Shown here piece by piece: positions 21,855-30,809 of a DNA stretch of 64,000 nt; positions within the stretch are counted from its first letter, which is position 1; each line of letters begins with the position of its first letter. Origin of the DNA: Neoluteolibacter marinus. GTDB lineage: Bacteria > Verrucomicrobiota > Verrucomicrobiia > Verrucomicrobiales > Akkermansiaceae. The position numbers and the translations under genes are program-made. The DNA is taken from assembly GCF_014904755.1 (NCBI RefSeq), contig NZ_JACZFQ010000016.1, forward strand, positions 37,286 to 101,285. Reading direction: 5' to 3'. The notes beneath the pieces are model-generated. The model was not told the DNA's origin. It did not search any database and was given only the letters and a program-made list of their open reading frames with translations.

Positions 21855-24800
21855 GTGAAAAGCTCCCCCCTTTTCGCAGGGCTGGCGTGCCTTCTTTCCC
21901 TCGCGTCGTCTGCAGCCTGCCGGGCGGACGAACCAAGGAGGTCCCCGTTGACCTTTGAGCTTCCCGGGGCCTTTGCCGTGGGGACCGAGGGATTGATTCG
22001 CGTGAAGGCACCCCCAGGGGCACCGCCGATCGGGCTGAAGGTCGTGCCGTTCACCGAAGTGAAGGCGGCGTCGGATCCCGCGGACGTGACGGTTCCCGGA
22101 TCGGTGGATTGGGTCGACGGGGCGGCTGTGATCCCGCTCCAGGTGCGGGGCGACGGGGAATTCGCGGTGGTGGTGGATGCCGGGGGCGAGTCCTACCAGC
22201 TGGCGGTGGTGTCGGAAGGCGGCAGGGTCTGGGTCGGCGAGGGGACGATCGGCAGCCTGCTCCAGGAGCGCTTGCTGCGGGAGCTGAAGCAGGAAGTCCC
22301 GGCTGCGCAGCTGAAGGAGGCCTTCGGGGTGCGCTACCACGGGCTCCTGGAAAAACGGTCCCGTCAGGGGGCGGTGCCCCGGAATGCCGCGGGGCGGGCC
22401 GCCCGGGTGCTTGAACCGACGGACATCGCGGCGGGCGACCTTCTCCATTTCAAGGCGGAATGGCAGGGACCGGTTCCCGATGATCCGGCGGATCCGGCGA
22501 TACCCGCGAACCTGACGATGTTCGGGAACTTCCCGGTCGATGGTATTCGCGTCGAGGTGTGCGACGCCTCCAGCAACGAGCGGGTGGCCGTGACCCATCT
22601 GGTCGATGGCCATTGTTCCTTCGTCGCGCCGGTGGCGATGTTCCGTCCGAAGATCACCTTGGTGGCGACCTTTCCCGGGATCACCCCGACGGGGGAAACC
22701 GCAACGGCGGGCGGCGGCATCGGGGGCTTCGACGTCGAGGACAATGCCGGCAATCCCTACACCTTCGAGGTGCCGGAGCCGTTGGCCCTGATCGGCAAAA
22801 CCGGCGACGAGGCCGGGACCCTGGTCTTCGACCGCAGCGCCGGCCATGGCGGGGACAACCTCGCGCAGGTGATGTCGGTCTTCCATTGCGTGGCCGACAT
22901 GGTGCGCGAGCTGAAGGTGACGATCGGCGAAGACAAGGCGCCGGGCTTCAAGGTCGTGTTTCCCCAGCCGGGTGCATCGTCATTTTACAGCCGCACCGAC
23001 CTGAAGCTGCACATCACGGGCGTCCGGGCCTACGTGTGGGATGTGATCGGCCATGAGTTCGGCCACATGGTCCAGCACGACACCGGATCGATCGACTCGC
23101 AGGGCGGCAGTCACAACGGGTCCAACCAGTACGAATACGAATCCAACGCCAGCACCTACCGGAACAAGGAGTTGTCCAACCGGCTGGCCTTGAACGAAGG
23201 CTACGGCACCTGGGTGGGGGTGGCCTTCACCGAGCGCTCGGCGCGCTACGCGGACAAGTTGAAGTGGGTGGGTGACAAGCTCTACCGGGATTGGGTCAAT
23301 CTCGAGGGCAACAGCCCGAGGTTCCGGTTCGGGGCCTCCGCCTACAAGGGCGAGGACACCGAGCTCGCGGTGCAGGCGCTGTTGTGGGACCTGCACGACG
23401 ACAACGGCGAGTCCTACGCGGCGACGGGCCGGGGCGACCGCACGGCCCTAGGGATGAAGAGGGTCTTTGAACGCTTCAAGGGCAAGAACATGCAGAGCGT
23501 GTCCGATGTCTGGCGGGAGTTGTTTGTGCCCGGCGGGGACATGGCGAATCTCACCGGGGCCACGCGGATCGATGCCGAGGCCCTGGACCAGGCGCTCGAT
23601 GCGGCGGTGACCTTCGCCGAGTTCGGGATCGCGCCCCATTTGTTCATTCCGGCGGACGGCGGGACGCTCGACCTTGCGCGGCTGCCGGGGCCGCGGGTGC
23701 GCTGGCGGCAATACGCGACCGGCGATCCGGAGATGAACCTGAACCGCTTCCAGCTCATCCTCTACAGCGGCGACCGGACGGAGGTGCTGTGGAAATCGGA
23801 GGTCTTTGCCGGGGACCTCCCGCCCTTGGTCCGGTCCGGGAGCAGCACCCATGAATACCAACTGCAGGAGAATGACCTGAACGCGATCAACCGCGCGGTC
23901 CGGGACCGGAACGATCGTTCGGCGGTCTTCGCTTTGCTCGGCTCCTCGAGCCTGGCCCCGGAAACCGGCAGCTATCTGAGTCCGGGCGTCGCAGTGCAGC
24001 TGCAGCCGGTCAACCGGGCGATGGTGGTGGTGCTGGATTGCTCGGAAACGAAATCGTCCACGGACCCGGGCCACCTGGGGGTGGATGTCGCGAAGAGCCT
24101 GCTGGAGCGGCTTGTGTCGTCGGAAGAGGCGGTGACCGATCCTCCGCGGGTGCCGGATCTGGCGGCGCTTGTCGGCTTCAATAAAACGGCGGAGGTGCTC
24201 GTGGACTTCGGCGATCCCGACGAGGTTGCGTCCGCTCTCGATGGCCTCGGGTTCTCCGGTGGAGCGAGGGTCGACCGTGGCATCCGGGCGGCCGTCGAGA
24301 TGCTCGATCGGATCAATATCCAATCGAGCTTGGCGGGATCGCTTCGGGATCGCGCCTCGATCGTTGTGTTGAGCCGCGGCCGCAACCGCACCGGCCAGGC
24401 GGCGGTGGTCCGGGCGATCCGCGCCGCCACGGAAAAGGGCTACCGGGTGCACTATGCAGATGTCTCGCCGGGTGCCGTCGTGCCACCGGCCGCGTTGGCG
24501 GTGCGGCTGTCGAGGGGGCGCTGGAGCAGGGCGCCGGACCGGATCGCCGGGGCAGTGCTGGGTTCCGGGGGCGTTTTTTCCCGCTTGGTCGATGACGGGT
24601 CCCGCAGCGACTTCGTCGACCGGGTCAATGCCAGCGGTGCGATCGGGTTGCTCGCGGTTGCGAGCGGCGATCCGGAACTTCGTGCGGTGGGTTTCCTCGA
24701 CGGAAGTTTTGTCCTCGAGATCGACGCGGCGGCCGGGATCCGCGGGCAGGTGCAGTATTCCGACGATGGCGGCATGAGCTGGGAGGTCGCGTCCCCGCCG

Positions 24801-24908
24801 TTCGAGGGCCGCGGGGTGCCGCAGCGCTGGCTGGATGCCGGTCCGCCGGGGACACGGATTCATCCGGACCAGGTGCCCTCGCGCTGGTACCGGCTGAGCA
24901 CTCCGTGA
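21855..24908 (+). CDS. Secreted gluzincin-type metallopeptidase with degenerate vWA domain
   Basis: A large exported protein of about 1017 residues. The GTG at 21855 starts a signal peptide (VKSSPLFAGLACLLSLASSAACRA); the upstream ATG at 21825 adds ten residues. The zinc motif HEFGHMVQH lies near residue 400 and a downstream NEGYGTW about 48 residues later supplies the third ligand, the gluzincin (peptidase MA) layout. A vWA-like domain starts near residue 720 (MVVVLDCSETKSS), but two MIDAS positions are altered: GGAR instead of GGT and SRG instead of TDG, so metal binding there is doubtful. The C-terminus (about 950-1017) is the QVQYSDDGGMSWEV...WYRLSTP module shared with the HAF protein. 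Substrate unknown. Confidence 0.82.
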   Translation: MKSSPLFAGLACLLSLASSAACRADEPRRSPLTFELPGAFAVGTEGLIRVKAPPGAPPIGLKVVPFTEVKAASDPADVTVPGSVDWVDGAAVIPLQVRGDGEFAVVVDAGGESYQLAVVSEGGRVWVGEGTIGSLLQERLLRELKQEVPAAQLKEAFGVRYHGLLEKRSRQGAVPRNAAGRAARVLEPTDIAAGDLLHFKAEWQGPVPDDPADPAIPANLTMFGNFPVDGIRVEVCDASSNERVAVTHLVDGHCSFVAPVAMFRPKITLVATFPGITPTGETATAGGGIGGFDVEDNAGNPYTFEVPEPLALIGKTGDEAGTLVFDRSAGHGGDNLAQVMSVFHCVADMVRELKVTIGEDKAPGFKVVFPQPGASSFYSRTDLKLHITGVRAYVWDVIGHEFGHMVQHDTGSIDSQGGSHNGSNQYEYESNASTYRNKELSNRLALNEGYGTWVGVAFTERSARYADKLKWVGDKLYRDWVNLEGNSPRFRFGASAYKGEDTELAVQALLWDLHDDNGESYAATGRGDRTALGMKRVFERFKGKNMQSVSDVWRELFVPGGDMANLTGATRIDAEALDQALDAAVTFAEFGIAPHLFIPADGGTLDLARLPGPRVRWRQYATGDPEMNLNRFQLILYSGDRTEVLWKSEVFAGDLPPLVRSGSSTHEYQLQENDLNAINRAVRDRNDRSAVFALLGSSSLAPETGSYLSPGVAVQLQPVNRAMVVVLDCSETKSSTDPGHLGVDVAKSLLERLVSSEEAVTDPPRVPDLAALVGFNKTAEVLVDFGDPDEVASALDGLGFSGGARVDRGIRAAVEMLDRINIQSSLAGSLRDRASIVVLSRGRNRTGQAAVVRAIRAATEKGYRVHYADVSPGAVVPPAALAVRLSRGRWSRAPDRIAGAVLGSGGVFSRLVDDGSRSDFVDRVNASGAIGLLAVASGDPELRAVGFLDGSFVLEIDAAAGIRGQVQYSDDGGMSWEVASPPFEGRGVPQRWLDAGPPGTRIHPDQVPSRWYRLSTP

Positions 24909-24923
24909 TTCCCGGAGGCGGGA

Positions 24924-25673
24924 TCACGATGCCGGCGTGCCGGCGTGGCCGCCGCGGGCGATCTTGATGAACACGTCCTCGAGGTCGTCCTCCTGGAAGT
25001 GCCGGGTGATTTCCTCAGGCGTGCCGGCGGCGAGGATTTTCCCCTCATGGAGGAACAGCACGCGATCGCAGACCTCCTCGATGTCCCGCATGTTGTGGGA
25101 GGTGTAGAGAATCGCCGGGTGGCGCTCGCGCTGGACCCGCCGGACCAGCTTGCGCACCTTGTCGGCGATATCGGGGTCCAGCGAGGCGGTCGGTTCGTCA
25201 AGGAGCAGGAGCTCGGGGTCGTTGAGCAGGGCCTTGGCCAGGTTCACCCGGGTCGACTCGCCGGCGCTGAGCTGGCCGGTGGTTTTCTCGGCCAGCTTGG
25301 CGATCTCCAGCAGTTCGAGCAACTCGGCGACCTTGGCCTTCGCTTTCGGCACGGAGTAGAGCCGGGCGAAGATCTCGAGGTTGTGGCGGACCTTCAGGTT
25401 GCCGGGAAGGGTGGCGTAGGTGGTGCAGAAATTGGCGCGCTGCAGGATCTCGAGGCGGTGCTTCTGCAAGTCCATGCCGAAGGCGCGGATGCTGCCGCCA
25501 CTCGGTGTGATCAGGCCGAGGATCATGTTCATCAGCGTCGTCTTGCCGGCACCGTTCACGCCGAGCAGGCCGACGGTTTCGCCGGAATGGACCTTGAACG
25601 AGACTTCATCGACCGCGGTGAAGCCGTCGAACCGTTTGATCACGCCATCGATTTCCAGCAGCACCTCGGACAT
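24924..25673 (-). CDS. ABC transporter ATP-binding protein (LSAGE signature)
   Basis: A 249-residue ATPase of an ABC-2 exporter, start MSEVLLEIDGVIKRF at 25673 (an upstream ATG at 25685 adds four residues). Walker A GVNGAGKTT near residue 40, signature LSAGESTRVNLAK in place of the usual LSGGQ, Walker B LLLLDEPTASLD near 160 and switch His in YTSHNMRDIE. The LSAGE variant is usual in ATPases paired with permeases of the type found at 19649-20449, so these two probably form one exporter. It follows the PQQ-like gene directly (TGAATG). Confidence 0.9.
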   Translation of the reverse strand: MSEVLLEIDGVIKRFDGFTAVDEVSFKVHSGETVGLLGVNGAGKTTLMNMILGLITPSGGSIRAFGMDLQKHRLEILQRANFCTTYATLPGNLKVRHNLEIFARLYSVPKAKAKVAELLELLEIAKLAEKTTGQLSAGESTRVNLAKALLNDPELLLLDEPTASLDPDIADKVRKLVRRVQRERHPAILYTSHNMRDIEEVCDRVLFLHEGKILAAGTPEEITRHFQEDDLEDVFIKIARGGHAGTPAS

Positions 25674-25685
25674 CGGCGCCAGCAT

Positions 25686-26951
25686 TCACCCGCCGGTGAT
25701 TTTCCACAAGTGTTCCTCGGTGCGGAGGAAGATGGCACCGTCGAGCAGGGCCGGCGAGGCGAGCGAGCGTTCGGCCATGTCGATCTCGGAAAGGATCGTG
25801 GCGCCCTTGGCCGAGAGACGCAGGACGAAGCAAACGCCGTCCTCGGACACGCAGTAGAGCGTGTCACCGGCGAGCACCGGGGAGGCGGAGAAATTGCCGG
25901 CCAGCTTTTGCTTCCAGAGGGCTTTGCCGGTCGCGGCGTCCAGGGCACTCAGCAGGCCGGTGTCGTCGAGCATCAGCAGGCGTCCGCCGGAGGCGATCAT
26001 CGACGGGGTCTTGGGGACCCGGCGGGTGGCCTGCCACGCGATCCTCGACCCGGTGAGGTCGCCGGTCCCGCCGTCCAGCCGGATCGCCAGCAGCTTCGGG
26101 AGGTTGTAGCCGGTGGCGACGAAGGCCAGGCCGCCGGCGACGACCGGACGCGGCACCACCGAGTAGCCCTCGCCGTAGGTGACCTTCCAGCGCAGCTTGC
26201 CGTCGGCCGGGTCGTAGCCGCCGACAAAACCGCTGGCGGGGCTGAGGATTTCGGGGCGGCCGTTGTTTTCGATCAGGAGCGGGGTGCAGAAAGAGAAATA
26301 GCTGCGCACCTCGTGGTCCCGAGGCGTCCGCCAGGCGATCGAGCCGTCCTTGCAATCCAGGGCCACCAGCGCGGGATCTTTCTCGGCATCGGCGCTGACC
26401 ACCAGCAGCTTGCCCGCGAGGATCGGGGAACTGCCGTTGCCATGCATCGGCGGGTAGTGGATCTGCTGTTTCCAGCGCACCTGGCCGTCGCCGAGAGCCA
26501 GCGCGGCGGTGCCCATGTGGCCGAAGTGGACGTAGACGGTATCGCCGCCGATCACAGGGGTGGGGCTGGCGAGGCTGTTTTTGGCGTGAAGGGCGGCGGT
26601 TTCCTCGCCGGCGGGCTGGAACAGGTCGACGCTCCAGGCCTCGTCGCCGCTCGCGAGGTCGAGGGCGAAGGCCATCAGGGTGGTGGTGTCGCCGTCCTTC
26701 TTTGCCCCGGTGAGGATCACCTTGTCCCCGGCGATCACCGGCGAGGACCAGCCCCCGCCCGGCAACTTCGATTTCCATGCCACCCCCTTTCCGGGGCCCC
26801 AGGTGGTCGGGAAGGTGCCCTCGGCGAGACCCTGCCCGCCGGGACCGCGGAATTGCGGCCAGCCGTCGCCGGCGAGGCAGGTCGTGGCGGCGAGGAGCCC
26901 GCCGAGGAGGGCGGCGGACCGGAGGCGGCGAGGGAGGGTCGGACGGGTCAT
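25686..26951 (-). CDS. PQQ-like beta-propeller repeat protein
   Basis: A 421-residue exported protein with signal peptide (LRSAALLGGLLAATTCLAG) and a propeller of PQQ-like repeats: GDGWPQFRGPGGQGLAEG, AFALDLASGDEAWSVDL, VALDCKDGSIAWRTPR, GGYDPADGKLRWKVTYG, LSALDAATGKALWKQ. This WPQFRGP-start family is abundant in Planctomycetes and Verrucomicrobia. Most members lack evidence of PQQ binding or catalysis and may act as scaffolds or binding proteins in the periplasm. It lies upstream of, and is probably co-transcribed with, the ABC ATPase. Confidence 0.9.
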   Translation of the reverse strand: MTRPTLPRRLRSAALLGGLLAATTCLAGDGWPQFRGPGGQGLAEGTFPTTWGPGKGVAWKSKLPGGGWSSPVIAGDKVILTGAKKDGDTTTLMAFALDLASGDEAWSVDLFQPAGEETAALHAKNSLASPTPVIGGDTVYVHFGHMGTAALALGDGQVRWKQQIHYPPMHGNGSSPILAGKLLVVSADAEKDPALVALDCKDGSIAWRTPRDHEVRSYFSFCTPLLIENNGRPEILSPASGFVGGYDPADGKLRWKVTYGEGYSVVPRPVVAGGLAFVATGYNLPKLLAIRLDGGTGDLTGSRIAWQATRRVPKTPSMIASGGRLLMLDDTGLLSALDAATGKALWKQKLAGNFSASPVLAGDTLYCVSEDGVCFVLRLSAKGATILSEIDMAERSLASPALLDGAIFLRTEEHLWKITGG

Positions 26952-27143
26952 GATTGCGGGGTGGGGAAACGGATTCTTGAGGGCGCGGGGCGTGGGAGTG
27001 GCGAAGTGCCCTTGAGATTCCCGGATTCCGGCGGCCGGGTCGATTCCCGTTCCGCGCCAAGGCGTTGCTGGTGAGGGATACCCGGAGCCCGTTCGGCGGC
27101 CACGGGGCGGAAAATCCTTGAGTCCGGGGTTGCCATTTGGCGC

Positions 27144-27171
27144 GGGGAGACTAAGGAGTTCGCCCCGGCGC
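27144..27171 (+). promoter_or_regulatory. Putative fusA promoter
   Basis: The sequence near 27128-27155 reads TTGCCA, 16 bases, TAAGGA, and is followed by a leader of about 45 bases. TTGCCA matches five of six bases of the -35 consensus; the -10 match is weak. Coordinates are approximate. Confidence 0.3.
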
Positions 27172-27207
27172 GACCAGCCGGCACCGAACAGCATCACACT
27201 CAAAGGC

Positions 27208-29304
27208 ATGAAGGACCTCTCAAAGTACCGCAACATCGGCATTTTCGCCCACGTTGATGCGGGCAAGACCACCACCACCGAACGCATTCTCAAGCTCACC
27301 GGCAAGATCCACAAGATCGGTGAGGTGCACGATGGTGCGTCGACCATGGACTTCATGGACCAGGAAGCCGAGCGCGGCATCACCATTCAGTCCGCTGCCA
27401 CCACCTGCTTCTGGAAAAACCACCAGTTCAACGTGATCGACACCCCCGGGCACGTCGACTTCACCATCGAGGTGTACCGCTCGCTGAAGGTGCTCGACGG
27501 CGGCGTGGGCGTGTTCTGCGGTTCCGGCGGCGTTGAGCCCCAGTCGGAAACCAACTGGCGCTACGCCAACGATTCCGGCGTTTCCCGGATCATTTACGTC
27601 AACAAGCTCGACCGTATCGGTGCCGACTTCTATCGCGTGGTGGAACAGGTCAAGCGCGTCCTCGGTGCCCACCCGCTGGTCATGGTCCTGCCGATCGGCA
27701 CGGAAAGCGACTTCAAGGGAGTGGTCGACCTGCTTTCCATGAAGGCCTACATCTGGGATGAGACCGGACAGCCGGAGAACTTCGAGATCACCGACATCCC
27801 GGCCGACATGGTCGACAAGGCCAACGAATACCGCGCCCAGCTTGTCGAAACTGCCGTCGAGCAGGACGACGAGGTGATGGAGAAGTACCTCGAAGGCGTC
27901 GAGCCCGACATCGACACCATCAAGAAGTGCATCCGCAAGGGCACCATCGACCTGGCCTTCTTCCCGACCTACTGCGGTTCTTCCTTCAAGAACAAGGGCC
28001 TCCAGCTGATCCTCGACGCCGTCGTCGACTACCTGCCGAGCCCGACCGATGTGAAGCCGCTGCCGGAAGTCGACGAGGAAGGCAACGAGACCGGCAAGTT
28101 CGCCGTGATCGACCCGACCGCGCCGCTCCGCGCGCTGGCGTTCAAGATCATGGACGACAAGTTCGGCGCCCTGACCTTTACCCGCATCTACTCGGGCACC
28201 ATCAAGAAGGGCGACACCGTCCTGAACTCCTTCACCGGCAAGACCGAGCGCGTCGGCCGCATGGTCGAGATGCACGCCGATGACCGCAACGAGGTCGATA
28301 CCGCCCAGGCGGGCGACATCGTCGCCATCGTCGGTCTCAAGAACGTCCAGACCGGTCACACGCTCTGCGACGAGAAGAACCCCGCGACCCTCGAACCGAT
28401 GGTCTTCCCGGATCCCGTGATCTCGATCGCCATCGCGCCGAAGGACAAGGGCAACGCCGAGAAGCTTGCCAACGCGATCGGCAAGATGGTCCAGGAAGAC
28501 CCCTCGTTCCGCGTCGAAACCGACGAGGAAACCAACGAGATGGTCCTCAAGGGCATGGGCGAGCTTCACCTCGACATCAAGGTCGACATCCTCAAGCGCA
28601 CCCACAAGATCGAGGTCGAGGTCGGCGCCCCGCAGGTCGCCTACCGCGAAACCATCACCCGCGCGGTCTCCGACAGCTACACCCACAAGAAGCAGTCCGG
28701 TGGTTCGGGTCAGTTCGCGAAGATCGACTACACCATCGAGCCGGGCGAGCCGGGTTCGGGCTTTATCTTCGAGTCGACCGTCGTCGGCGGCAATGTGCCG
28801 AAGGAATACATCCCGGCCGTGGACAAGGGCTTCAAGACCTCGGTCGACCGCGGTCCGCTGGCGGGCTACCCCTGCTTGGACTTCAAGGTGACCCTCTCCG
28901 ACGGTGGTTTCCACGCCGTGGACTCCTCGGCGATCGCCTTCGAAATCGCCGCCAAGGCCGCCTATCGCCAGACCATGCCGAAGTGCGCGCCGCAGATCCT
29001 CGAGCCGATGATGAAGCTCGATGTCTTCGCGCCGGAAGAAAAGGTCGGTGACGTGATCGGCGACCTCAACCGCCGCCGCGGGATGATCCAGGGCCAGGAG
29101 CCGACCCCGGGTGGTGTCCGCGTCAAGGCCGAGGCTCCGCTTTCCGCGATGTTCGGTTACATCGGTGACCTGCGCACCATGACCTCCGGTCGTGGCCAGT
29201 TCTCGATGGAGTTCAGCCACTACGCGGCGTGCCCGAAGAACATCGCCGACGAGGTGATCAAGGCCGCCAAGGAGCGCGAGGAAGCTCGCCGCGCCGGCAA
29301 GTAA
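27208..29304 (+). CDS. fusA: Translation elongation factor G
   Basis: A GTPase that drives ribosomal translocation, 698 residues. Motifs: G1 [13 protein letters not shown] (residues 15-27), G2/switch [15 protein letters not shown]3 DTPGHVDFT near 83, G4 [10 protein letters not shown] near 137; domains II-V follow, with [20 protein letters not shown] and [12 protein letters not shown] near the end. The usual FCAVGGVxPQ is [10 protein letters not shown]. It is not next to rpsL, rpsG or tuf, so it may be a second EF-G rather than the str-operon copy. A TTGCCA-16-TAAGGA promoter-like pair precedes it and a clear terminator follows. Confidence 0.95.
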   Translation: MKDLSKYRNIGIFAHVDAGKTTTTERILKLTGKIHKIGEVHDGASTMDFMDQEAERGITIQSAATTCFWKNHQFNVIDTPGHVDFTIEVYRSLKVLDGGVGVFCGSGGVEPQSETNWRYANDSGVSRIIYVNKLDRIGADFYRVVEQVKRVLGAHPLVMVLPIGTESDFKGVVDLLSMKAYIWDETGQPENFEITDIPADMVDKANEYRAQLVETAVEQDDEVMEKYLEGVEPDIDTIKKCIRKGTIDLAFFPTYCGSSFKNKGLQLILDAVVDYLPSPTDVKPLPEVDEEGNETGKFAVIDPTAPLRALAFKIMDDKFGALTFTRIYSGTIKKGDTVLNSFTGKTERVGRMVEMHADDRNEVDTAQAGDIVAIVGLKNVQTGHTLCDEKNPATLEPMVFPDPVISIAIAPKDKGNAEKLANAIGKMVQEDPSFRVETDEETNEMVLKGMGELHLDIKVDILKRTHKIEVEVGAPQVAYRETITRAVSDSYTHKKQSGGSGQFAKIDYTIEPGEPGSGFIFESTVVGGNVPKEYIPAVDKGFKTSVDRGPLAGYPCLDFKVTLSDGGFHAVDSSAIAFEIAAKAAYRQTMPKCAPQILEPMMKLDVFAPEEKVGDVIGDLNRRRGMIQGQEPTPGGVRVKAEAPLSAMFGYIGDLRTMTSGRGQFSMEFSHYAACPKNIADEVIKAAKEREEARRAGK

Positions 29305-29320
29305 GCCTGACAATTCAAGG

Positions 29321-29354
29321 AAGCCCGTCATCCGCGAGGATGGCGGGCTTTTTG
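29321..29354 (+). terminator. Rho-independent terminator of fusA
   Basis: A 12-bp stem with one imperfect pair (AGCCCGTCATCC facing GGATGGCGGGCT), GCGA tetraloop, followed by TTTTT. It lies 17 bases after the fusA stop. Confidence 0.88.
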
Positions 29355-29396
29355 CGTTCGGCGGAGGAGACCGCGGAGCCGCATTGGGTGCTTCCA

Positions 29397-30560
29397 TTAA
29401 CTCGTCGCGGCGCGGCCGGCCAGGGTGCCGGTGGCGAAGCAGCCTTGCATCAGGTAGCCGCCGGTCGGGGCTTCCCAGTCGATCATTTCCCCGGCGACGT
29501 GAACTCCCGGGAGTTTCCGCAGCATCAGGCTTTCGTCGACTTCGTCCCAGCGGACGCCGCCGGCGGAGGAGATGGCCTCGTCGATCGGGCGCGGTCCGCT
29601 GAAACGGACGGGGCAGGCTTTCGCGCGGGCCGCGAGCTGTTCCGGCGTGATCCCGGACGGTGCGCCGTGCATGAGGATGGCGTGGGCGGCGGGTGAGAGT
29701 TTCCAGGCTTCCGGAAGTCGTGCGGACGCCAGCCTTCGGGCCAGCTCGGCTCGGGAGAAGGTCGGCTTGAAGTCGATTTGGATGGCCGGCTCTTGCATCG
29801 AGCGCAGGGCGCTGCCGAGCTGGTAGATCGCCCCGCCTTCGAGACCGTAGGCGGTGACCATCAGCTCGCCGATGGCTTCCGTGTCGCCGGCACGGACCGT
29901 CAGGTTCTTGAGCGGCTGGCCTTCCGCCACCGCGAGCACCTCGGCCGGCCACGGGGTTTCCCAGCCGCAGTTGGCGGGGACCAGCGGGTCCACGCCGATG
30001 CCGAGGCCGGTGAGGATCGACGTCCAGCTGCCGTCGGAGCCGGTCACCGGCCACGACGCGCCACCGAGGGCGAGGACCACGGCGTCGGCGATGAAAGTAC
30101 GGGACTCCCCGTGCACGGTGAATTCCAACCGGTGCGGCCGGCCGGGCGCGAGGCCGGTCCAGCGGTGGTTGGTTTCGAAGGTCACGCCCAGTCCGCGCAA
30201 GCGGTCGACCCAGCGGCGGAGCAGGGGGGCGGCCTTCATTTCGCGCGGGTAGACGCGGCCGGTGCGCTGTTGGAAGGTCTCGATGCCGAGTCCCGCCGCC
30301 CACTCGCGGAGTTCGGCGGGGGTGAAGGAACCGAGCAGGTTTTCCCAGAACCCCTCCGGCTGACCGGGTCCGGTGTAGCGGGTGACAAAGCGGGCGAAAT
30401 CCTCGCCGTGGGTGAGATTGAGCCCGCCACGACCGGCGACCAGCAGCTTGCGTCCGACGGAACGCTTGGCCTCGAACAGCTTCACCCGCGCCCCCGCGGA
30501 CGCCGCGACCTCGGCGGCACGCAGGCCGGCCGGTCCGCCGCCGATGACGGCGACCTTCAT
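29397..30560 (-). CDS. BaiN/HI0933-like NAD(P)/FAD-dependent oxidoreductase
   Basis: A 387-residue flavoprotein. The N-terminal Rossmann motif VIGGGPAGLRAAEVA binds FAD; AGRGGLNLTHGE near residue 43 and GGASWPVTGSDGSW near 168 are family blocks, and the C-terminus GVHVAGEMIDWEAPTGGYLMQGCFATGTLAGRAA closes the FAD site (shown in parts: AGEMIDWEAPTGGY, CFATG). It fits the TIGR03862 subgroup of HI0933-like flavoproteins. Reaction unknown; BaiN itself acts on bile-acid intermediates, but most homologues are uncharacterised. It is a single gene between fusA and a small convergent gene. Confidence 0.88.
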   Translation of the reverse strand: MKVAVIGGGPAGLRAAEVAASAGARVKLFEAKRSVGRKLLVAGRGGLNLTHGEDFARFVTRYTGPGQPEGFWENLLGSFTPAELREWAAGLGIETFQQRTGRVYPREMKAAPLLRRWVDRLRGLGVTFETNHRWTGLAPGRPHRLEFTVHGESRTFIADAVVLALGGASWPVTGSDGSWTSILTGLGIGVDPLVPANCGWETPWPAEVLAVAEGQPLKNLTVRAGDTEAIGELMVTAYGLEGGAIYQLGSALRSMQEPAIQIDFKPTFSRAELARRLASARLPEAWKLSPAAHAILMHGAPSGITPEQLAARAKACPVRFSGPRPIDEAISSAGGVRWDEVDESLMLRKLPGVHVAGEMIDWEAPTGGYLMQGCFATGTLAGRAATS

Positions 30561-30616
30561 GCGGCGGGAGGGTTCAAGGGGCTGGCCATCGGCTGCGGGA
30601 CTGCACAGGATTGAGC

Positions 30617-30802
30617 ATGAAGCTGCAGCAAAACCAAGTGTGGAAGAAGGGCGCGGAATTCATCCGGATCACCCGCTTGGAACGGCTCGAGGTCGCCTAC
30701 AAGTCGATGACCGACCTGGAGACGAAGGAGGGCGAGCATCACGTGCTCTCGAAGAAGGAATTCTGCCGGCTGATCCGCGGGGCGAAGCTGCTGGACGGCT
30801 AG
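30617..30802 (+). CDS. Small conserved-looking protein of unknown function
   Basis: A 61-residue basic protein, MKLQQNQVWKKGAEFIRI then LERLEVAYKSMTDL and a C-terminal KKEFCRLIRGAKLLDG. The pattern (W-KxGxxFIRI, LEVxYK, KKEFCRLL) looks like a small beta-fold domain followed by a short helix. I believe similar short proteins occur in related Verrucomicrobia, but could not check. It is convergent with pyrG, 7 bases from its stop, and divergent from the flavoprotein. Codon use is like its neighbours. Function unknown. Confidence 0.65.
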   Translation: MKLQQNQVWKKGAEFIRITRLERLEVAYKSMTDLETKEGEHHVLSKKEFCRLIRGAKLLDG

Positions 30803-30809
30803 CGGCCGG

